In this document: in pieces, positions 16,148 through 25,045 of the stretch
How positions within the stretch are numbered: position 1 is the stretch's first letter
How the letters are laid out: the number at the start of each line of letters is the position of its first letter
DNA from: Blautia pseudococcoides
Lineage (GTDB): Bacteria > Bacillota > Clostridia > Lachnospirales > Lachnospiraceae
Reading direction: 5' to 3'
Assembly (NCBI RefSeq): GCF_001689125.2
Contig: NZ_CP015405.2
Span: 2,266,001-2,330,000 of the forward strand
Length of the DNA: 64,000 bases
Made by a program: the position numbers and the translations under genes
The notes under the pieces: generated by a model
What the model saw: the letters and a program-made list of their open reading frames with translations, nothing else
Told to the model about the DNA's origin: nothing
Databases searched by the model: none

Positions 16148-16321
16148 CTATAAAATGCGTTTTCGCCTTATGAATACAGCGTTTCCTGCCTTGTAGGATA
16201 TAAGGTTTCTTGTGCCCCCCTTGTTAGTCCCACAGATATACTGTGTATGATTTTGTAAACATTCTATCGGATTTAACAACGGTGTAATTCTCTTTTCATC
16301 AATATAGCATTCCATGCACAT
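16148..16321 (-). CDS. Small cysteine-containing protein, probably 3'-altered (57 aa)
   Basis: The ATG at 16321 follows a very strong AGGAGGTG site. The first 32 residues (MCMECYIDEKRITPLLNP, then CLQNHTQYICGT) resemble the N-terminus of a Cys-rich small protein I recall from Clostridiales, which continues into CGRC-type motifs. After ICGT the sequence diverges to NKGGTRNLISYKAG, suggesting its natural 3' end was replaced by recombination; the recombinase scar lies just beyond. A promoter was not located. Confidence 0.5.
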   Translation of the reverse strand: MCMECYIDEKRITPLLNPIECLQNHTQYICGTNKGGTRNLISYKAGNAVFIRRKRIL

Positions 16322-16406
16322 TATGGTTTCACCTCCTTACAAATTCTATTTTTTTATCTTCTATAGTCATATAAACTGGAAGTTGTTACATTGTGGGGTA
16401 TGTTCA

Positions 16407-16913
16407 TTATACATGTTTTGTTGTTTTTACTCTTGATTGTGCAATTTCTTCAAATAGTTGTTTTTCGTTTAGGTCTTTAAAAACTCTTTTTGGAATTAAC
16501 GTATATATTCGTGGTGCTTGCATTAAGTAATAAAAATCATGGCTTTCCCATAGTGCAGAGTAAATATCCCACTTCATTTCTGATTCAATGCTTTGTGTTT
16601 TAAATTTAATTGTTTCCTTAGAGAATACCAGCGTATATTCCTCATGATATTTTGCAGTTTGTTTGAATTTCAGTATAGGCATTAGAATATATAAATAGCT
16701 TCCCAATGCAGTTACAACAATTACCAATCCAAATATTAAAATACTAAATATACTAAAAGAGGTGAACAGCATATAAACTACCGACAGCAGCAAAAATACA
16801 GCGACTAAAGCAATATCATATTTATGAATAATTTTACTAGAAATTAAATATTGCCTTTCTGCTCTTATATATTCTCTTTGAGTATATTGAAATCTTAATT
16901 CTACTGTTTCCAA
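16407..16913 (-). CDS. YcxB-like membrane protein
   Basis: I place the start at TTG 16913, seven bases after GGAGG; an upstream extension of 20 codons has no site. The 168-residue product opens with a short strand-rich segment (ETVELRFQYTQREYIRAERQY) and has two adjacent membrane helices at about 33-80. It ends in a cytosolic YcxB-type domain (YTLVFSKETIKFKT; MKWDIYSALWESHDFYYLM; YTLIPKRVF). The family function is not established. It follows the 64-aa gene at 16957-17151 and is probably co-transcribed with it. Confidence 0.8.
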   Translation of the reverse strand: METVELRFQYTQREYIRAERQYLISSKIIHKYDIALVAVFLLLSVVYMLFTSFSIFSILIFGLVIVVTALGSYLYILMPILKFKQTAKYHEEYTLVFSKETIKFKTQSIESEMKWDIYSALWESHDFYYLMQAPRIYTLIPKRVFKDLNEKQLFEEIAQSRVKTTKHV

Positions 16914-16956
16914 AGGTATACCTCCATTCGTTATATAAATAATCTTTATTACAACT

Positions 16957-17151
16957 TCAAATTTGAAAATCATTTCTTCTTGTAAGTTTCAGTTTTATAT
17001 TTCTTCTTTCAGCAATCTTCTGAAACACCTCTACCACATACAAGCATTGTTCCTTAAATGGTAGTGAGGACAATTCGTCATTATTAATATATTCAGGAAG
17101 AATAGGTGCATTGTTTAATTCAGCCCACAAAAATGCAATCAATTTTTTCAT
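16957..17151 (-). CDS. Small hypothetical protein (64 aa)
   Basis: The ATG at 17151 has AGGAGG upstream. The product starts MKKLIAFLWAELNNAPILPEY, then has an acidic stretch and a basic C-terminus (KIAERRNIKLKLTRRN). There is no clear membrane helix and I do not recognise a family. It sits 43 bases ahead of the YcxB-like start, so the two likely share a transcript. Confidence 0.55.
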   Translation of the reverse strand: MKKLIAFLWAELNNAPILPEYINNDELSSLPFKEQCLYVVEVFQKIAERRNIKLKLTRRNDFQI

Positions 17152-17301
17152 GGTTATGTACCTCCTCAATTTCCAGTGTATTGTTTAGGCAATATGAAAA
17201 TTATTTCAATATCGTCAGTTCTTTTCTGCTTTTGAAACGTTACTTATCAGTCTATGTTTTGTAAAGGGCACTGTTCGGCATTGCTTGTAGTATTTCTTAG
17301 C

Positions 17302-17664
17302 TTAGTAATGATATTTTTTATTTGCATGCAGGTAAACATAGGACAGATAGGCACCCTGGGCCGCAAGCTGTATCCAGCGTGATCGGGCTCCTGTAATTCT
17401 GACTGATATAGGAAAGGACGGGATACAGCTTCCCATCCCGGATGACTTCTCCCAACTCATACGTTTCCCCGGAAAAAAATGGTGCAGCAAGATATGCAGC
17501 ACCACCATTAAGCGTTTTTTCAGTATTTCCGGACAGCAGGTGCTTAGATATTTTCCGGACACACGCAGAAGCAGCACCATATTCTGCCCGCGGCTCTCCA
17601 TATGCTTCAAATACACCTGAAAATTATCCATCCCGGCTCTCCTATTCCATATCCGTTCATCCAT
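17302..17664 (-). pseudogene. Degenerate AraC-type regulator remnant
   Basis: One frame is open for 120 codons, but the recognisable sequence jumps frames. In a second frame the DNA encodes HLLSGNTEKTLNGGAAYLAAPFF, then LYPVLSYISQNYRSPITLD. The latter is the start of an AraC helix-turn-helix domain and breaks off early. The open frame itself (MDERIWNRRAGMDNFQVYLKHM) has no family match I know. I read this as a frameshifted and 3'-truncated regulator. It begins one base after the DUF445 gene stop. Confidence 0.4.
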
Positions 17665-17665
17665 C

Positions 17666-18565
17666 TTAAAGCAGCAGATTCAGCAGTCCGATGATAAATC
17701 CGATCAATGCGCCCAGATTAATGACAGCATTGAGTTCTTTCTTCATAATAGACATGAGGATATTCTCCACTTCCAGCACGTCCATGCCGTTTACTTTTTC
17801 CTCCACTACTTTTGCGATCTGGAACTTTTCTGCCAGTTCGCCTGCCTTGTCACCTACAAATTTCACGTAGATGCTTTCCACCAGGGCGCGGATCTTCTCC
17901 TCACCCAGAGGGAGGGATTCCACAATATCGCTGATCCTGCGGCTCTCCACAGCCGCGATCTCCCCAACCACAACCGGGTGGATCTTGACATGGCCGTTCT
18001 CTCTGATATAATCCCCCACTTTTCTGCCGATCGGTTCCGCAATGGAGTTGATCAGATCATCCGTAAGGAACATGGACACCATAGAGCCCTGGAATTTCTG
18101 CTTCACTTCCCTGGCCCCCTCCTCCGCGATGATCGCACCTACATCCAGCTTGTCCAGCCCTTCTGTAATGCGGTCTGTAATAAAATCCTCCAGTTTTCCC
18201 CGCATGGTCTCATAGTCATCCTGCTCCACATAGTGCTGCAGGAAACCCTCAACCGTATCATCACTGTTCTGCACGTTCTGTATGCCTTGGCTGATCCGGC
18301 TGACAATGGTACTTTTCACACCCTCGGACAAAAGCATATCTTCCAGGTCCTTCTTAGTGATCAGATGGTCGCCCACCGCACTTCCCAGAGCCTTCGCCAG
18401 TCTACTTTTTCCTCTGGGAATAATACCCGGTGTAAAGGGCAGTGTCCAATTTCCGATCTTCACCGGATACAGGGGGCGAAAAAGCATTTTCACTGCAATA
18501 TAGTTTGTACAGTAGCCAATGACCGCTCCGATGAGCGGCCCGGCCAGTAAACGTAAAAATTCCAT
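17666..18565 (-). CDS. DUF445 family membrane protein (YheB-like)
   Basis: A 299-residue protein with an N-terminal membrane segment and the DUF445 hallmark GYCTNYIAVKMLFRPLYP, followed by LPFTPGIIPRGKSRLA. A long helical middle leads to a C-terminal hydrophobic segment (LGALIGFIIGLLNLLL). B. subtilis YheB is a relative found at the cell envelope. It starts 25 bases after the cysteine desulfidase stop, so it is likely part of the same minus-strand operon. Confidence 0.88.
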   Translation of the reverse strand: MEFLRLLAGPLIGAVIGYCTNYIAVKMLFRPLYPVKIGNWTLPFTPGIIPRGKSRLAKALGSAVGDHLITKKDLEDMLLSEGVKSTIVSRISQGIQNVQNSDDTVEGFLQHYVEQDDYETMRGKLEDFITDRITEGLDKLDVGAIIAEEGAREVKQKFQGSMVSMFLTDDLINSIAEPIGRKVGDYIRENGHVKIHPVVVGEIAAVESRRISDIVESLPLGEEKIRALVESIYVKFVGDKAGELAEKFQIAKVVEEKVNGMDVLEVENILMSIMKKELNAVINLGALIGFIIGLLNLLL

Positions 18566-18590
18566 TACTATCCCTTCTATTCATTATGTT

Positions 18591-19871
18591 TTATTCGTTA
18601 TGTTCAATCATGATCTTCAGAATCTCTTTGTCAGTCTGTTTCATGCCTTCCTTGCCTATGTATCCCACACAACTGATGGTCTCAGGGGTGTCCTCCTGGA
18701 GGATTCCCGTGTAAGGGGCATAGACTTTGTTTTTCATTGCCAGGTTGTGGGCCATAATGGCTGCATCCAGGCTGGTAGCTATCTTGGCTGCACAGGAGAT
18801 TTTCGCTCCGTCACAGATAATGCCCGGAATATTAGCCAGTGTATTTTCCACCGTCATTTTTATCTGGTCCAGAGTACCGCCCACCATATAGGTGAGAGCC
18901 GCACCGCTGGCGCAGGAAGCGGAAACCGCACCGCAGAAGGCGGACAGCTTGCCGATATAAGTTTTCTGGTAGATCGTCAGCAGATTGGAGAATACCAGGG
19001 AACGGTAAAGCGTCTCCTGGTCCACCTGCTTGATCCTGGCATACACCACCACCGGTACGGAGGAGGCAATGCCCTGGTTGCCGGAACCGGAATTGATGAT
19101 GACCGGAAGGTCACATCCGCCCATTCTGGCCTCTGAACCTGCTGCTGCATAGGCTTTCATCTGGTTCAGCGTGGTATCCGGATAAGATTCCACCAGAAGT
19201 TTCCCAAGCCCCAGACCGTATTCCCCCTTCATGCCCTCATTGGCAATGGCCATATTGCAGGTGATCTGTCTTTCAATGAGATGCTGCACTTTGGAAAGAT
19301 CCACCGTGTCGGCAAACTCCTTGATATTTTCCATATTCAGGATGACTTTTCTCTCATCTGTATCATCATACTCAAATTTTGCGGCACCCTTCAGCAGTTC
19401 TTCTCCGTCTTTTCGGATGCTGGTGATGTTGGTGTGTCCGTCACGGATTTCCACTATTGCGCTGTGCTCTTCTGTGTACAACTCCAAGATAATATGAAGC
19501 ACACTGGGACTGTCCAGGAATTCCACCTTACAGACACCTTTTTTCAGCATCTGTTTCGCCATCTCAATATCCGCGTCTGAAACATCCTCCAGGACTTCCA
19601 TCTGCTTCCCGGCATTTCCGCCGGCAATGCCCAGAAGTACCCCGGCCTCTATACCAACCAGACCTTTGGAATTAGGTATGGTCACACAGCGTACATTTTT
19701 AATGATATTGCCGCTGCATTTGGCAATGACTTTTTCAGGCATTCCGCCCAAAATCTCCCTTGCCCTGGCACCGCCGTACGCAAGCGCGATGGGCTCTGTG
19801 CACCCCATGGCAGGAACCAGTTCAGATTCCAGGATTTTTATATAATCTTCTATGATTTCATTTGTCATCAT
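18591..19871 (-). CDS. UPF0597 / L-cysteine desulfidase (CdsB/YhaM-like), L-serine dehydratase alpha-like
   Basis: A 426-residue Fe-S enzyme of the UPF0597 family. MGCTEPIALAYGGARARE (about 22-39) carries a cluster or catalytic cysteine, CSGNIIKNV and the glycine-rich GSGNQGIASSVPV follow, and CASGAALTYM and CDGAKISCAAK supply more cysteines. Members release H2S from L-cysteine to give pyruvate and ammonia in the cytosol. Length is normal for the family. It lies three bases after the small membrane protein gene at 19875-20414. Together with the D-cysteine operon, it means the window holds enzymes for both cysteine isomers. Confidence 0.88.
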   Translation of the reverse strand: MMTNEIIEDYIKILESELVPAMGCTEPIALAYGGARAREILGGMPEKVIAKCSGNIIKNVRCVTIPNSKGLVGIEAGVLLGIAGGNAGKQMEVLEDVSDADIEMAKQMLKKGVCKVEFLDSPSVLHIILELYTEEHSAIVEIRDGHTNITSIRKDGEELLKGAAKFEYDDTDERKVILNMENIKEFADTVDLSKVQHLIERQITCNMAIANEGMKGEYGLGLGKLLVESYPDTTLNQMKAYAAAGSEARMGGCDLPVIINSGSGNQGIASSVPVVVYARIKQVDQETLYRSLVFSNLLTIYQKTYIGKLSAFCGAVSASCASGAALTYMVGGTLDQIKMTVENTLANIPGIICDGAKISCAAKIATSLDAAIMAHNLAMKNKVYAPYTGILQEDTPETISCVGYIGKEGMKQTDKEILKIMIEHNE

Positions 19872-19874
19872 TTT

Positions 19875-20414
19875 TTACCCTCTCCCAAATAATTTTCCGC
19901 GCCAGTTCCCCCACATGCGGATCAAAAAGTATTCATACGCCTTGTCAAACAGAAACAGGGCGATCTGACCGCCCAACAGGAAGAACAGCATCACTTTTCC
20001 TGATATCTCACCTGCAAAAAGCAGTTTGGGAAACAGAAAAAGTGCAGGCAGATACATCAGATTAAAAATCACAAATTTCCCTGCCCCAAAGACCAGCTTC
20101 GGATTTTTTATGTTCTGGTGTCTTCCGAGGAAACGATACAGGCCCTCCACAAAAAGCACATAAGCTCCCATCATGGCAAAAGTGATACAGTACAGCTTCT
20201 GAGGTGCCAGAAGAAAACCCAAAAGCAGAGTTCCTGCAAAAAAAACAATTCCAGTCTTAAGCTCATATTCCCGGACAATGATCCCTACACAGAAGGCTGC
20301 CGCTGCCAGAAAGAATAGAGTGTTAAAGTCCAGAACACCGCTGAGTATGATCATGACTACTGATAGTGCCATCAGAAGGCCGGACACGGCCATTTTCTTT
20401 CCATTTACAAGCAT
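19875..20414 (-). CDS. Polytopic membrane protein of unknown function
   Basis: I place the start at ATG 20414, where AGGAG lies about ten bases upstream; an ATG eight codons earlier lacks a site. The 179-residue protein is almost entirely hydrophobic with about five membrane helices and no charged motif to name. It overlaps the preceding DnaJ gene by ten bases, which indicates translational coupling, and the next gene (cysteine desulfidase) begins almost at once. The function is unknown. Confidence 0.7.
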   Translation of the reverse strand: MLVNGKKMAVSGLLMALSVVMIILSGVLDFNTLFFLAAAAFCVGIIVREYELKTGIVFFAGTLLLGFLLAPQKLYCITFAMMGAYVLFVEGLYRFLGRHQNIKNPKLVFGAGKFVIFNLMYLPALFLFPKLLFAGEISGKVMLFFLLGGQIALFLFDKAYEYFLIRMWGNWRGKLFGRG

Positions 20415-21058
20415 GGACAAAGATCTCCTCCCATACACTCACACAAACTGTCAGCACACCATAGATCGCAGCAGAAGTTACCTGTACCACAGGAGGAGCC
20501 GCCGTTGTTTGCGTAAGGGCTGCCGCCGCCCTGGTAGCGCTGGCTGTTCCACTGCAGGCGGTTCACCAGATTGGAATACTCCGGATTGCCCGGCTCCATA
20601 CTGGATGCCTGTCTTGCCATATTCAGGGCATTCACGTTATTCCCCATTCCCATGTTGGCTACTGCGCTCAAATAATACCACTGGGCACTTCTGTTCTGTA
20701 TGCGGGAAAGCACATTGAGGGCCTGCTGGTACTGGCGGGCATTCAGGTAGTTGGCTGCTGCCTGAAGCTGCACGCCGTCCTCCTGTGACGCATAGTTCTG
20801 CTGGCTGTATCCTCCGGAGCTGTAACTGCTTCCTGAACCGCTGCCGTAACCGCTCTGGTAGCCTCCGTCCCTCTCACGCATGATCTGGTCATACGCTTCC
20901 TGTACTTCCTTGAACTTCTCCTCTGCCAGCCCTGCCAGCGGATTGTCTACATAGGAATCGGGATGGTATTTTCTGCTCAAATCCCGGTATGCTCTCTTAA
21001 TTTCGTCATTGCTGGCATTTTGTGAAACGCCCAGCACTTCATAAGGATTGTTAATCAT
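20405..21058 (-). CDS. DnaJ-domain protein with tetratricopeptide-like middle and Cys-rich tail
   Basis: A 217-residue protein. Residues 4 to about 62 are a J domain with the HPD triad (RKYHPDSY), which stimulates an Hsp70 ATPase. A flexible Gly/Ser/Tyr-rich linker follows, then a TPR-like helical repeat ([47 protein letters not shown]). The end is unusual: [21 protein letters not shown] has eight cysteines in about 30 residues with the earlier SSCGTGNF. No DnaJ zinc domain is present. It overlaps both neighbouring genes, indicating a tight operon with DUF5685. Confidence 0.85.
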   Translation of the reverse strand: MINNPYEVLGVSQNASNDEIKRAYRDLSRKYHPDSYVDNPLAGLAEEKFKEVQEAYDQIMRERDGGYQSGYGSGSGSSYSSGGYSQQNYASQEDGVQLQAAANYLNARQYQQALNVLSRIQNRSAQWYYLSAVANMGMGNNVNALNMARQASSMEPGNPEYSNLVNRLQWNSQRYQGGGSPYANNGGSSCGTGNFCCDLWCADSLCECMGGDLCPCL

Positions 21059-21908
21059 GGTTCTCTTTTATCTCCTGTCTTTCTTTTTTTAATTTATTAT
21101 ATTTTGACCAGACACCGGAATAGATAATATTCCGAAGCAGCTCCGCCTCCTTAACACAGGGAAGCATCTCAAAGGCACCGCTGGCCTCAGCCATCATCAT
21201 GAGAAGGATATCATATACTTCTTTCTCATATCCTTCTTTATCCTCCTGATAGGATTCATGAAGGTATTTCAGAGGGTTATAACTGCCCTTCTCCATATCC
21301 TTTTCCAGGTCATCGTAGGCATCCATAATATAAATGAATTTTCCCAGATAAAAACCGAATTTCCTTAAATAGTCTTCCCAGACATCCTCCCGGATAACAA
21401 ATATTTCTGCCATCAGTTCCCCGAAACAGCCGGACACCAAGTCCAAATCCGTCTCCTGCCTCTTTTCGAGATTGGAAAGTTTTTTGAGCTGCACCCTGAT
21501 CGCCTTACTCTGCCTTGGGTATTCCTGACAGACTTTCCTGGCTTTTTTCTTAAACAGATGGATACCTGCCAGTCCCTTCATACTCTTTTCATCCTGCCAG
21601 TCATCGGCAAAATGGTAAAAGGAGAGCAGGATATTCATCCTGGCACCGTACTGCGTGATCTCATTTAGGAGCATGGGAATCTTCTTCACCGGATGCACCG
21701 GACACCGGGAACTGATCTCCCTGGTCTCGCTCTCATAAAGAGAAGTGAGAAGCACCACCAGAAATGTCATATCATAGGTAAGCGTCATTCTGCCCTGAAA
21801 TCCATATTCTTCTTTCAGGGTTTTGCAAAGTCCGCAGTAATATGCCTTATACTGATAAAATTCTTTGACTTTCAGCTCCGGTTTATCCACCGTCACATAT
21901 CCAAACAT
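21051..21908 (-). CDS. DUF5685 family protein
   Basis: The start at ATG 21908 gives the family's usual opening [17 protein letters not shown]; an 18-codon extension lacks a binding site. The 285-residue protein has the conserved YYCGLCKTL motif (about 23-31) and [15 protein letters not shown] later helical region contains [13 protein letters not shown] and [13 protein letters not shown], a pattern like aspartate-rich all-helical enzymes. The function is not known. It overlaps the DnaJ gene by eight bases and leads that operon. Confidence 0.85.
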   Translation of the reverse strand: MFGYVTVDKPELKVKEFYQYKAYYCGLCKTLKEEYGFQGRMTLTYDMTFLVVLLTSLYESETREISSRCPVHPVKKIPMLLNEITQYGARMNILLSFYHFADDWQDEKSMKGLAGIHLFKKKARKVCQEYPRQSKAIRVQLKKLSNLEKRQETDLDLVSGCFGELMAEIFVIREDVWEDYLRKFGFYLGKFIYIMDAYDDLEKDMEKGSYNPLKYLHESYQEDKEGYEKEVYDILLMMMAEASGAFEMLPCVKEAELLRNIIYSGVWSKYNKLKKERQEIKENHD

Positions 21909-22009
21909 ATGATTTAGCTGCCTTTCTCCTGCCTGCTGCTGCAGGTTCTTACTTCTTGACATAGTCTATGTTATTATACTATAAGTTTCAGCAAAATACC
22001 ATCCCCACA

Positions 22010-22038
22010 TTGACGTAACCTTAATTTTCCGATATACT
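22010..22038 (+). promoter_or_regulatory. Promoter of the alarmone synthetase gene
   Basis: -35 TTGACG (22010-22015) and -10 TATACT (22033-22038) are separated by 17 bases, ahead of the TTG start at 22067. Confidence 0.75.
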
Positions 22039-22066
22039 GGAAAAAAACACGAAAGAAGGCATTTTT

Positions 22067-22753
22067 TTGCAGAATACACAGGAAGATATAATCACTCCTC
22101 CCCAGGAATTTGATGTGCGCTTCCCGGAGCGCTTTATAAAGAACACGGATTATTACAATTCTCTTATGACGATGTACCGCTGTGCCATCCGGGAGATACA
22201 GACAAAACTGGAGGTGCTGGATGACGAATTCTCCGTAAAGTACAACCGTAATCCCATCTCCTCCATCAAGACGAGGATCAAAAAGCCCATGAGTATCTAC
22301 AGCAAACTCCAAAAACTGGGATACGAATTTACAGAGACTAATATCAGGGAACAATTAAACGATGTGGCCGGGATCCGCGTCATCTGTTCCTTCATAGATG
22401 ACATTTACACGGTTGCCAATCTTCTTGCAGAACAGGACGACATTAAAATCCTCCGCATCAAAGATTACATCCTGAATCCCAAATCCAACGGTTACAGAAG
22501 CTACCACATGATCGTGGAGATCCCCGTCTTCTTCGCAGAGGGGAAAACTCCCATGCGGGCTGAAGTACAGATACGGACCATAGGCATGGACTTCTGGGCC
22601 AGCCTGGAGCACCAGCTCAGGTATAAAAAGGAGCTGGGCAGCAACAAAGACCATGAACTTATCAGCATGGAACTTCTGGAATGTGCCCACACTATCACAG
22701 CTGTGGACAACCAAATGCAGAATATTAAAAAGATGATTGGGGAACTGAACTGA
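22067..22753 (+). CDS. Small alarmone synthetase ((p)ppGpp synthetase, RelA/SpoT domain)
   Basis: A 228-residue single-domain GTP pyrophosphokinase of the YjbM/YwaC type, with no hydrolase or regulatory domains. It starts at TTG 22067 (GAAAGAAGG upstream). The synthetase domain shows SIKTRIKKPMSIYSKLQKLG, the metal-binding DVAGIRVICSF, KPKSNGYRS-type NPKSNGYRSYHMIVE, and the catalytic EVQIRTIGMDFWASLEHQLRY. It makes ppGpp or pppGpp from GDP/GTP and ATP under stress. Its 3' end is part of a 16-bp terminator stem. Confidence 0.93.
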   Translation: MQNTQEDIITPPQEFDVRFPERFIKNTDYYNSLMTMYRCAIREIQTKLEVLDDEFSVKYNRNPISSIKTRIKKPMSIYSKLQKLGYEFTETNIREQLNDVAGIRVICSFIDDIYTVANLLAEQDDIKILRIKDYILNPKSNGYRSYHMIVEIPVFFAEGKTPMRAEVQIRTIGMDFWASLEHQLRYKKELGSNKDHELISMELLECAHTITAVDNQMQNIKKMIGELN

Positions 22754-22775
22754 CAAGTTCCCCAATCATCTTTTT
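22731..22775 (+). terminator. Intrinsic terminator overlapping the alarmone synthetase 3' end
   Basis: A perfect 16-bp stem (22731-22746 with 22756-22771) encloses a nine-base loop that contains the stop codon, followed by TTTTTATT. Confidence 0.85.
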
Positions 22776-22813
22776 ATTCATGACAATAGGAAGCCCGCAG
22801 CGCGTGCTTTCTG

Positions 22814-23449
22814 TCACTTTCCACCGGAAACAAATTTGTTCAGAAGTGTTTCACAGGCGTCATAATAAGATAGCATCTCTTCCTCCTTCTCCATCTTGGT
22901 TCCTTCCAGGCTGCGCATGGCAACATACAAGTCTTTGACAGACGCAGGGCTCCCCATCTCACCATAGGCAGCACAATCTTCCACTTTTGAAAAGTCCTCC
23001 AGTTTTTCCGGAAAAACACCGGTGTCCTGGAACTTTTCATAATTCTTTTCGCTGATAAAGAAAATCATACTGGTTCCTTCCTGCAAGTCTACTGTCATCT
23101 TCGTCTGTCCTGCTGCCAGCATCTGTGGATCATATCCCTGGGCATCATCCGGAGGCAGCACATAGTTCTGTATCTGCACATGAACTTCCCCGTCCCCGTT
23201 CAAGTCCTCTGCATTGGCCTCAAAATAACTCTGCAGAGCCTGGCTGTCCTCATCCGCGATCATGTAATCTGTGACAAAGGCAATGTTATAATCATAATCC
23301 ACTTTGCCCAGCATGTCTTTCATAAACACGATTGCCATAAAAAGCAGAAACGCTCCGATCAGCACATGAAACTTATAATAGTACCAGAAGTTATCAACTT
23401 TTTTTCTTGTCTCATCTTTCATCTGTGGTTTCTTCATTTGTTCATTCAT
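22814..23449 (-). CDS. Single-pass membrane hypothetical protein
   Basis: A 211-residue protein with a basic cytosolic N-terminus, one membrane helix (FHVLIGAFLLFMAIVFM, about 27-43) and an extracellular acidic domain. The domain reads like a small solute-binding or sensor fold (YNIAFVTDYMIADEDSQAL; KMTVDLQEGTSMIFFIS), but I cannot name it. It is divergent from the MATE gene. The start codon gene context has a modest binding site (AAAAAGGACGG). Confidence 0.7.
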   Translation of the reverse strand: MNEQMKKPQMKDETRKKVDNFWYYYKFHVLIGAFLLFMAIVFMKDMLGKVDYDYNIAFVTDYMIADEDSQALQSYFEANAEDLNGDGEVHVQIQNYVLPPDDAQGYDPQMLAAGQTKMTVDLQEGTSMIFFISEKNYEKFQDTGVFPEKLEDFSKVEDCAAYGEMGSPASVKDLYVAMRSLEGTKMEKEEEMLSYYDACETLLNKFVSGGK

Positions 23450-23677
23450 CCGTCCTTTTTTTGTGTTGATTTAGATTTTATCACTTCTGAATTAAGAAAG
23501 GAAGAGATTTTAAAAGACTTTATGGAGATTTTAGAATTACCGTGTATCAGTTCAGACAGCCAGACCGTTACATTACCGTTTCTCCCTGTGGACAGCAACT
23601 TAGAACTTGCTATTTTCCGGTCTTGTGATATTATGGTAAAGGATTTTGAGAAAAATGATCATTGGAGAATAAAAATT

Positions 23678-25015
23678 ATGAAGAATCTGACGCAGGGAAA
23701 CCCTGCCAAACTCATGCTTTCCTTTGCGCTTCCCGTATGTCTGGGCAATCTGTTCCAGCTTTTTTACAGTCTGGCTGACACAAGGATCGTGGGAAGCACA
23801 CTTGGAGAATCCTCTCTGGCCGCTGTGGGTGCAACGACTGCCATCAGTACACTGTTCATCGGCTTTCTGCAGGGTCTTACCAACGGCTTTTCCATCATTG
23901 TCTCCCAGAGCTTCGGCGCTGATAAAAAGGAACGGCTTAAAAAAGCGGCTGCCGGAACGTTTCTGCTGGGATTTCTGACCACAGTGGTCCTGACTGCGAT
24001 GGCTCTTTTGGGACTGAACGGATTTTTGTCCCTGCTGCAGGTTCCAAAACAGCTCCTGTCCGAAGCGTCCGGATACATAAGAATCATTCTTATGGGTATG
24101 CTCATCACCATGCTCTACAACGCGCTGGCCGGTATCATGCGGGCTGTGGGGGACACGGTGGCCCCGCTTTTATTTCTGGTCTGCGCTGCCCTTCTGAATG
24201 TGGGGCTTGACCTGCTGTTCATCCTGGAGTTCCATATGGGTGTCCGCGGCGCTGCCCTGGCCACTGTTCTGGCCCAGAGTGTGTCCGTGGTGCTGAGTTT
24301 TATATACATGTGGAAACGCTATCCCATTTTCCGCTTAAAGCCTGAAGATTTTAAATTGAGCCGGACCATGGTGAAAGTGCTCTTCTCCTCCGGCCTGTCC
24401 ATGGCACTTATGATGTCCCTGGTATTTTTCGGCACCCTTGCCCTCCAGTGCGCCATCAATACCTTTGGCACAGAAATCATTGTGGCGCACACAGCCGCCA
24501 GGAAAATCTGCGAATTTTATTTTCTGCCAATCTCCGTCATGGGCGTGACCATGGCCACCTTCTGCGGGCAGAACTTCGGCGCCGGTGAGTTCGGACGGGT
24601 AAAAACCGGGATCCGGCAGGCACTGTTCATCACATGGGGGTGGACTTTCATCATTATCTTATTAAGCTACACTGCTGCTCCCTTCCTAGTCCATCTGGTC
24701 ACGGGCAGCAACAGCCCTGTGGTTGTGGAAAACGCCTCCAGATACCTGCGCATCAACTCTCTGCTGTATTTTGTAGCCTGCGGGATCAACATCTTAAGAA
24801 ATGCCCTGCAGGCTATCGGTGACCATATCACCCCTGTCATATCCAGCTTCATTGAGCTGATAGGCAAAGTATTGATCGCACTGTTTCTGACCCCTGTGCT
24901 TCAGTATATGGGAATCATTATTGCAGAGCCTGTGATCTGGTGTCTCATGATCCTGCCCCTGATTTTCAAATTCCGCCGTCTGTGCAGGGCACAAAACGAA
25001 AACCAGCGCATATAA
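23678..25015 (+). CDS. MATE family efflux transporter
   Basis: A 445-residue protein of normal MATE length with twelve membrane helices in two homologous bundles. MKNLTQGNPAKLMLSFALPVCLGNLFQ opens the first, and the motifs GFLQGLTNGFSIIVSQSFGA and GVTMATFCGQNFGAGEFGRV mark the corresponding loops of each half. It exports drugs or metabolites in exchange for Na+ or H+. I start at ATG 23678 (GGAG upstream). The frame stays open for 166 more codons upstream, but that sequence has no MATE homology. Confidence 0.92.
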   Translation: MKNLTQGNPAKLMLSFALPVCLGNLFQLFYSLADTRIVGSTLGESSLAAVGATTAISTLFIGFLQGLTNGFSIIVSQSFGADKKERLKKAAAGTFLLGFLTTVVLTAMALLGLNGFLSLLQVPKQLLSEASGYIRIILMGMLITMLYNALAGIMRAVGDTVAPLLFLVCAALLNVGLDLLFILEFHMGVRGAALATVLAQSVSVVLSFIYMWKRYPIFRLKPEDFKLSRTMVKVLFSSGLSMALMMSLVFFGTLALQCAINTFGTEIIVAHTAARKICEFYFLPISVMGVTMATFCGQNFGAGEFGRVKTGIRQALFITWGWTFIIILLSYTAAPFLVHLVTGSNSPVVVENASRYLRINSLLYFVACGINILRNALQAIGDHITPVISSFIELIGKVLIALFLTPVLQYMGIIIAEPVIWCLMILPLIFKFRRLCRAQNENQRI

Positions 25016-25045
25016 TAGTCATAAAGCGATTTAAGGAGTCACCAT

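Noticed and set aside
23180..23677. A 166-codon in-frame extension upstream of the MATE gene
   Set aside because: It overlaps the divergent gene, has no transporter homology and lacks a binding site, while ATG 23678 has GGAG and the canonical MATE start.
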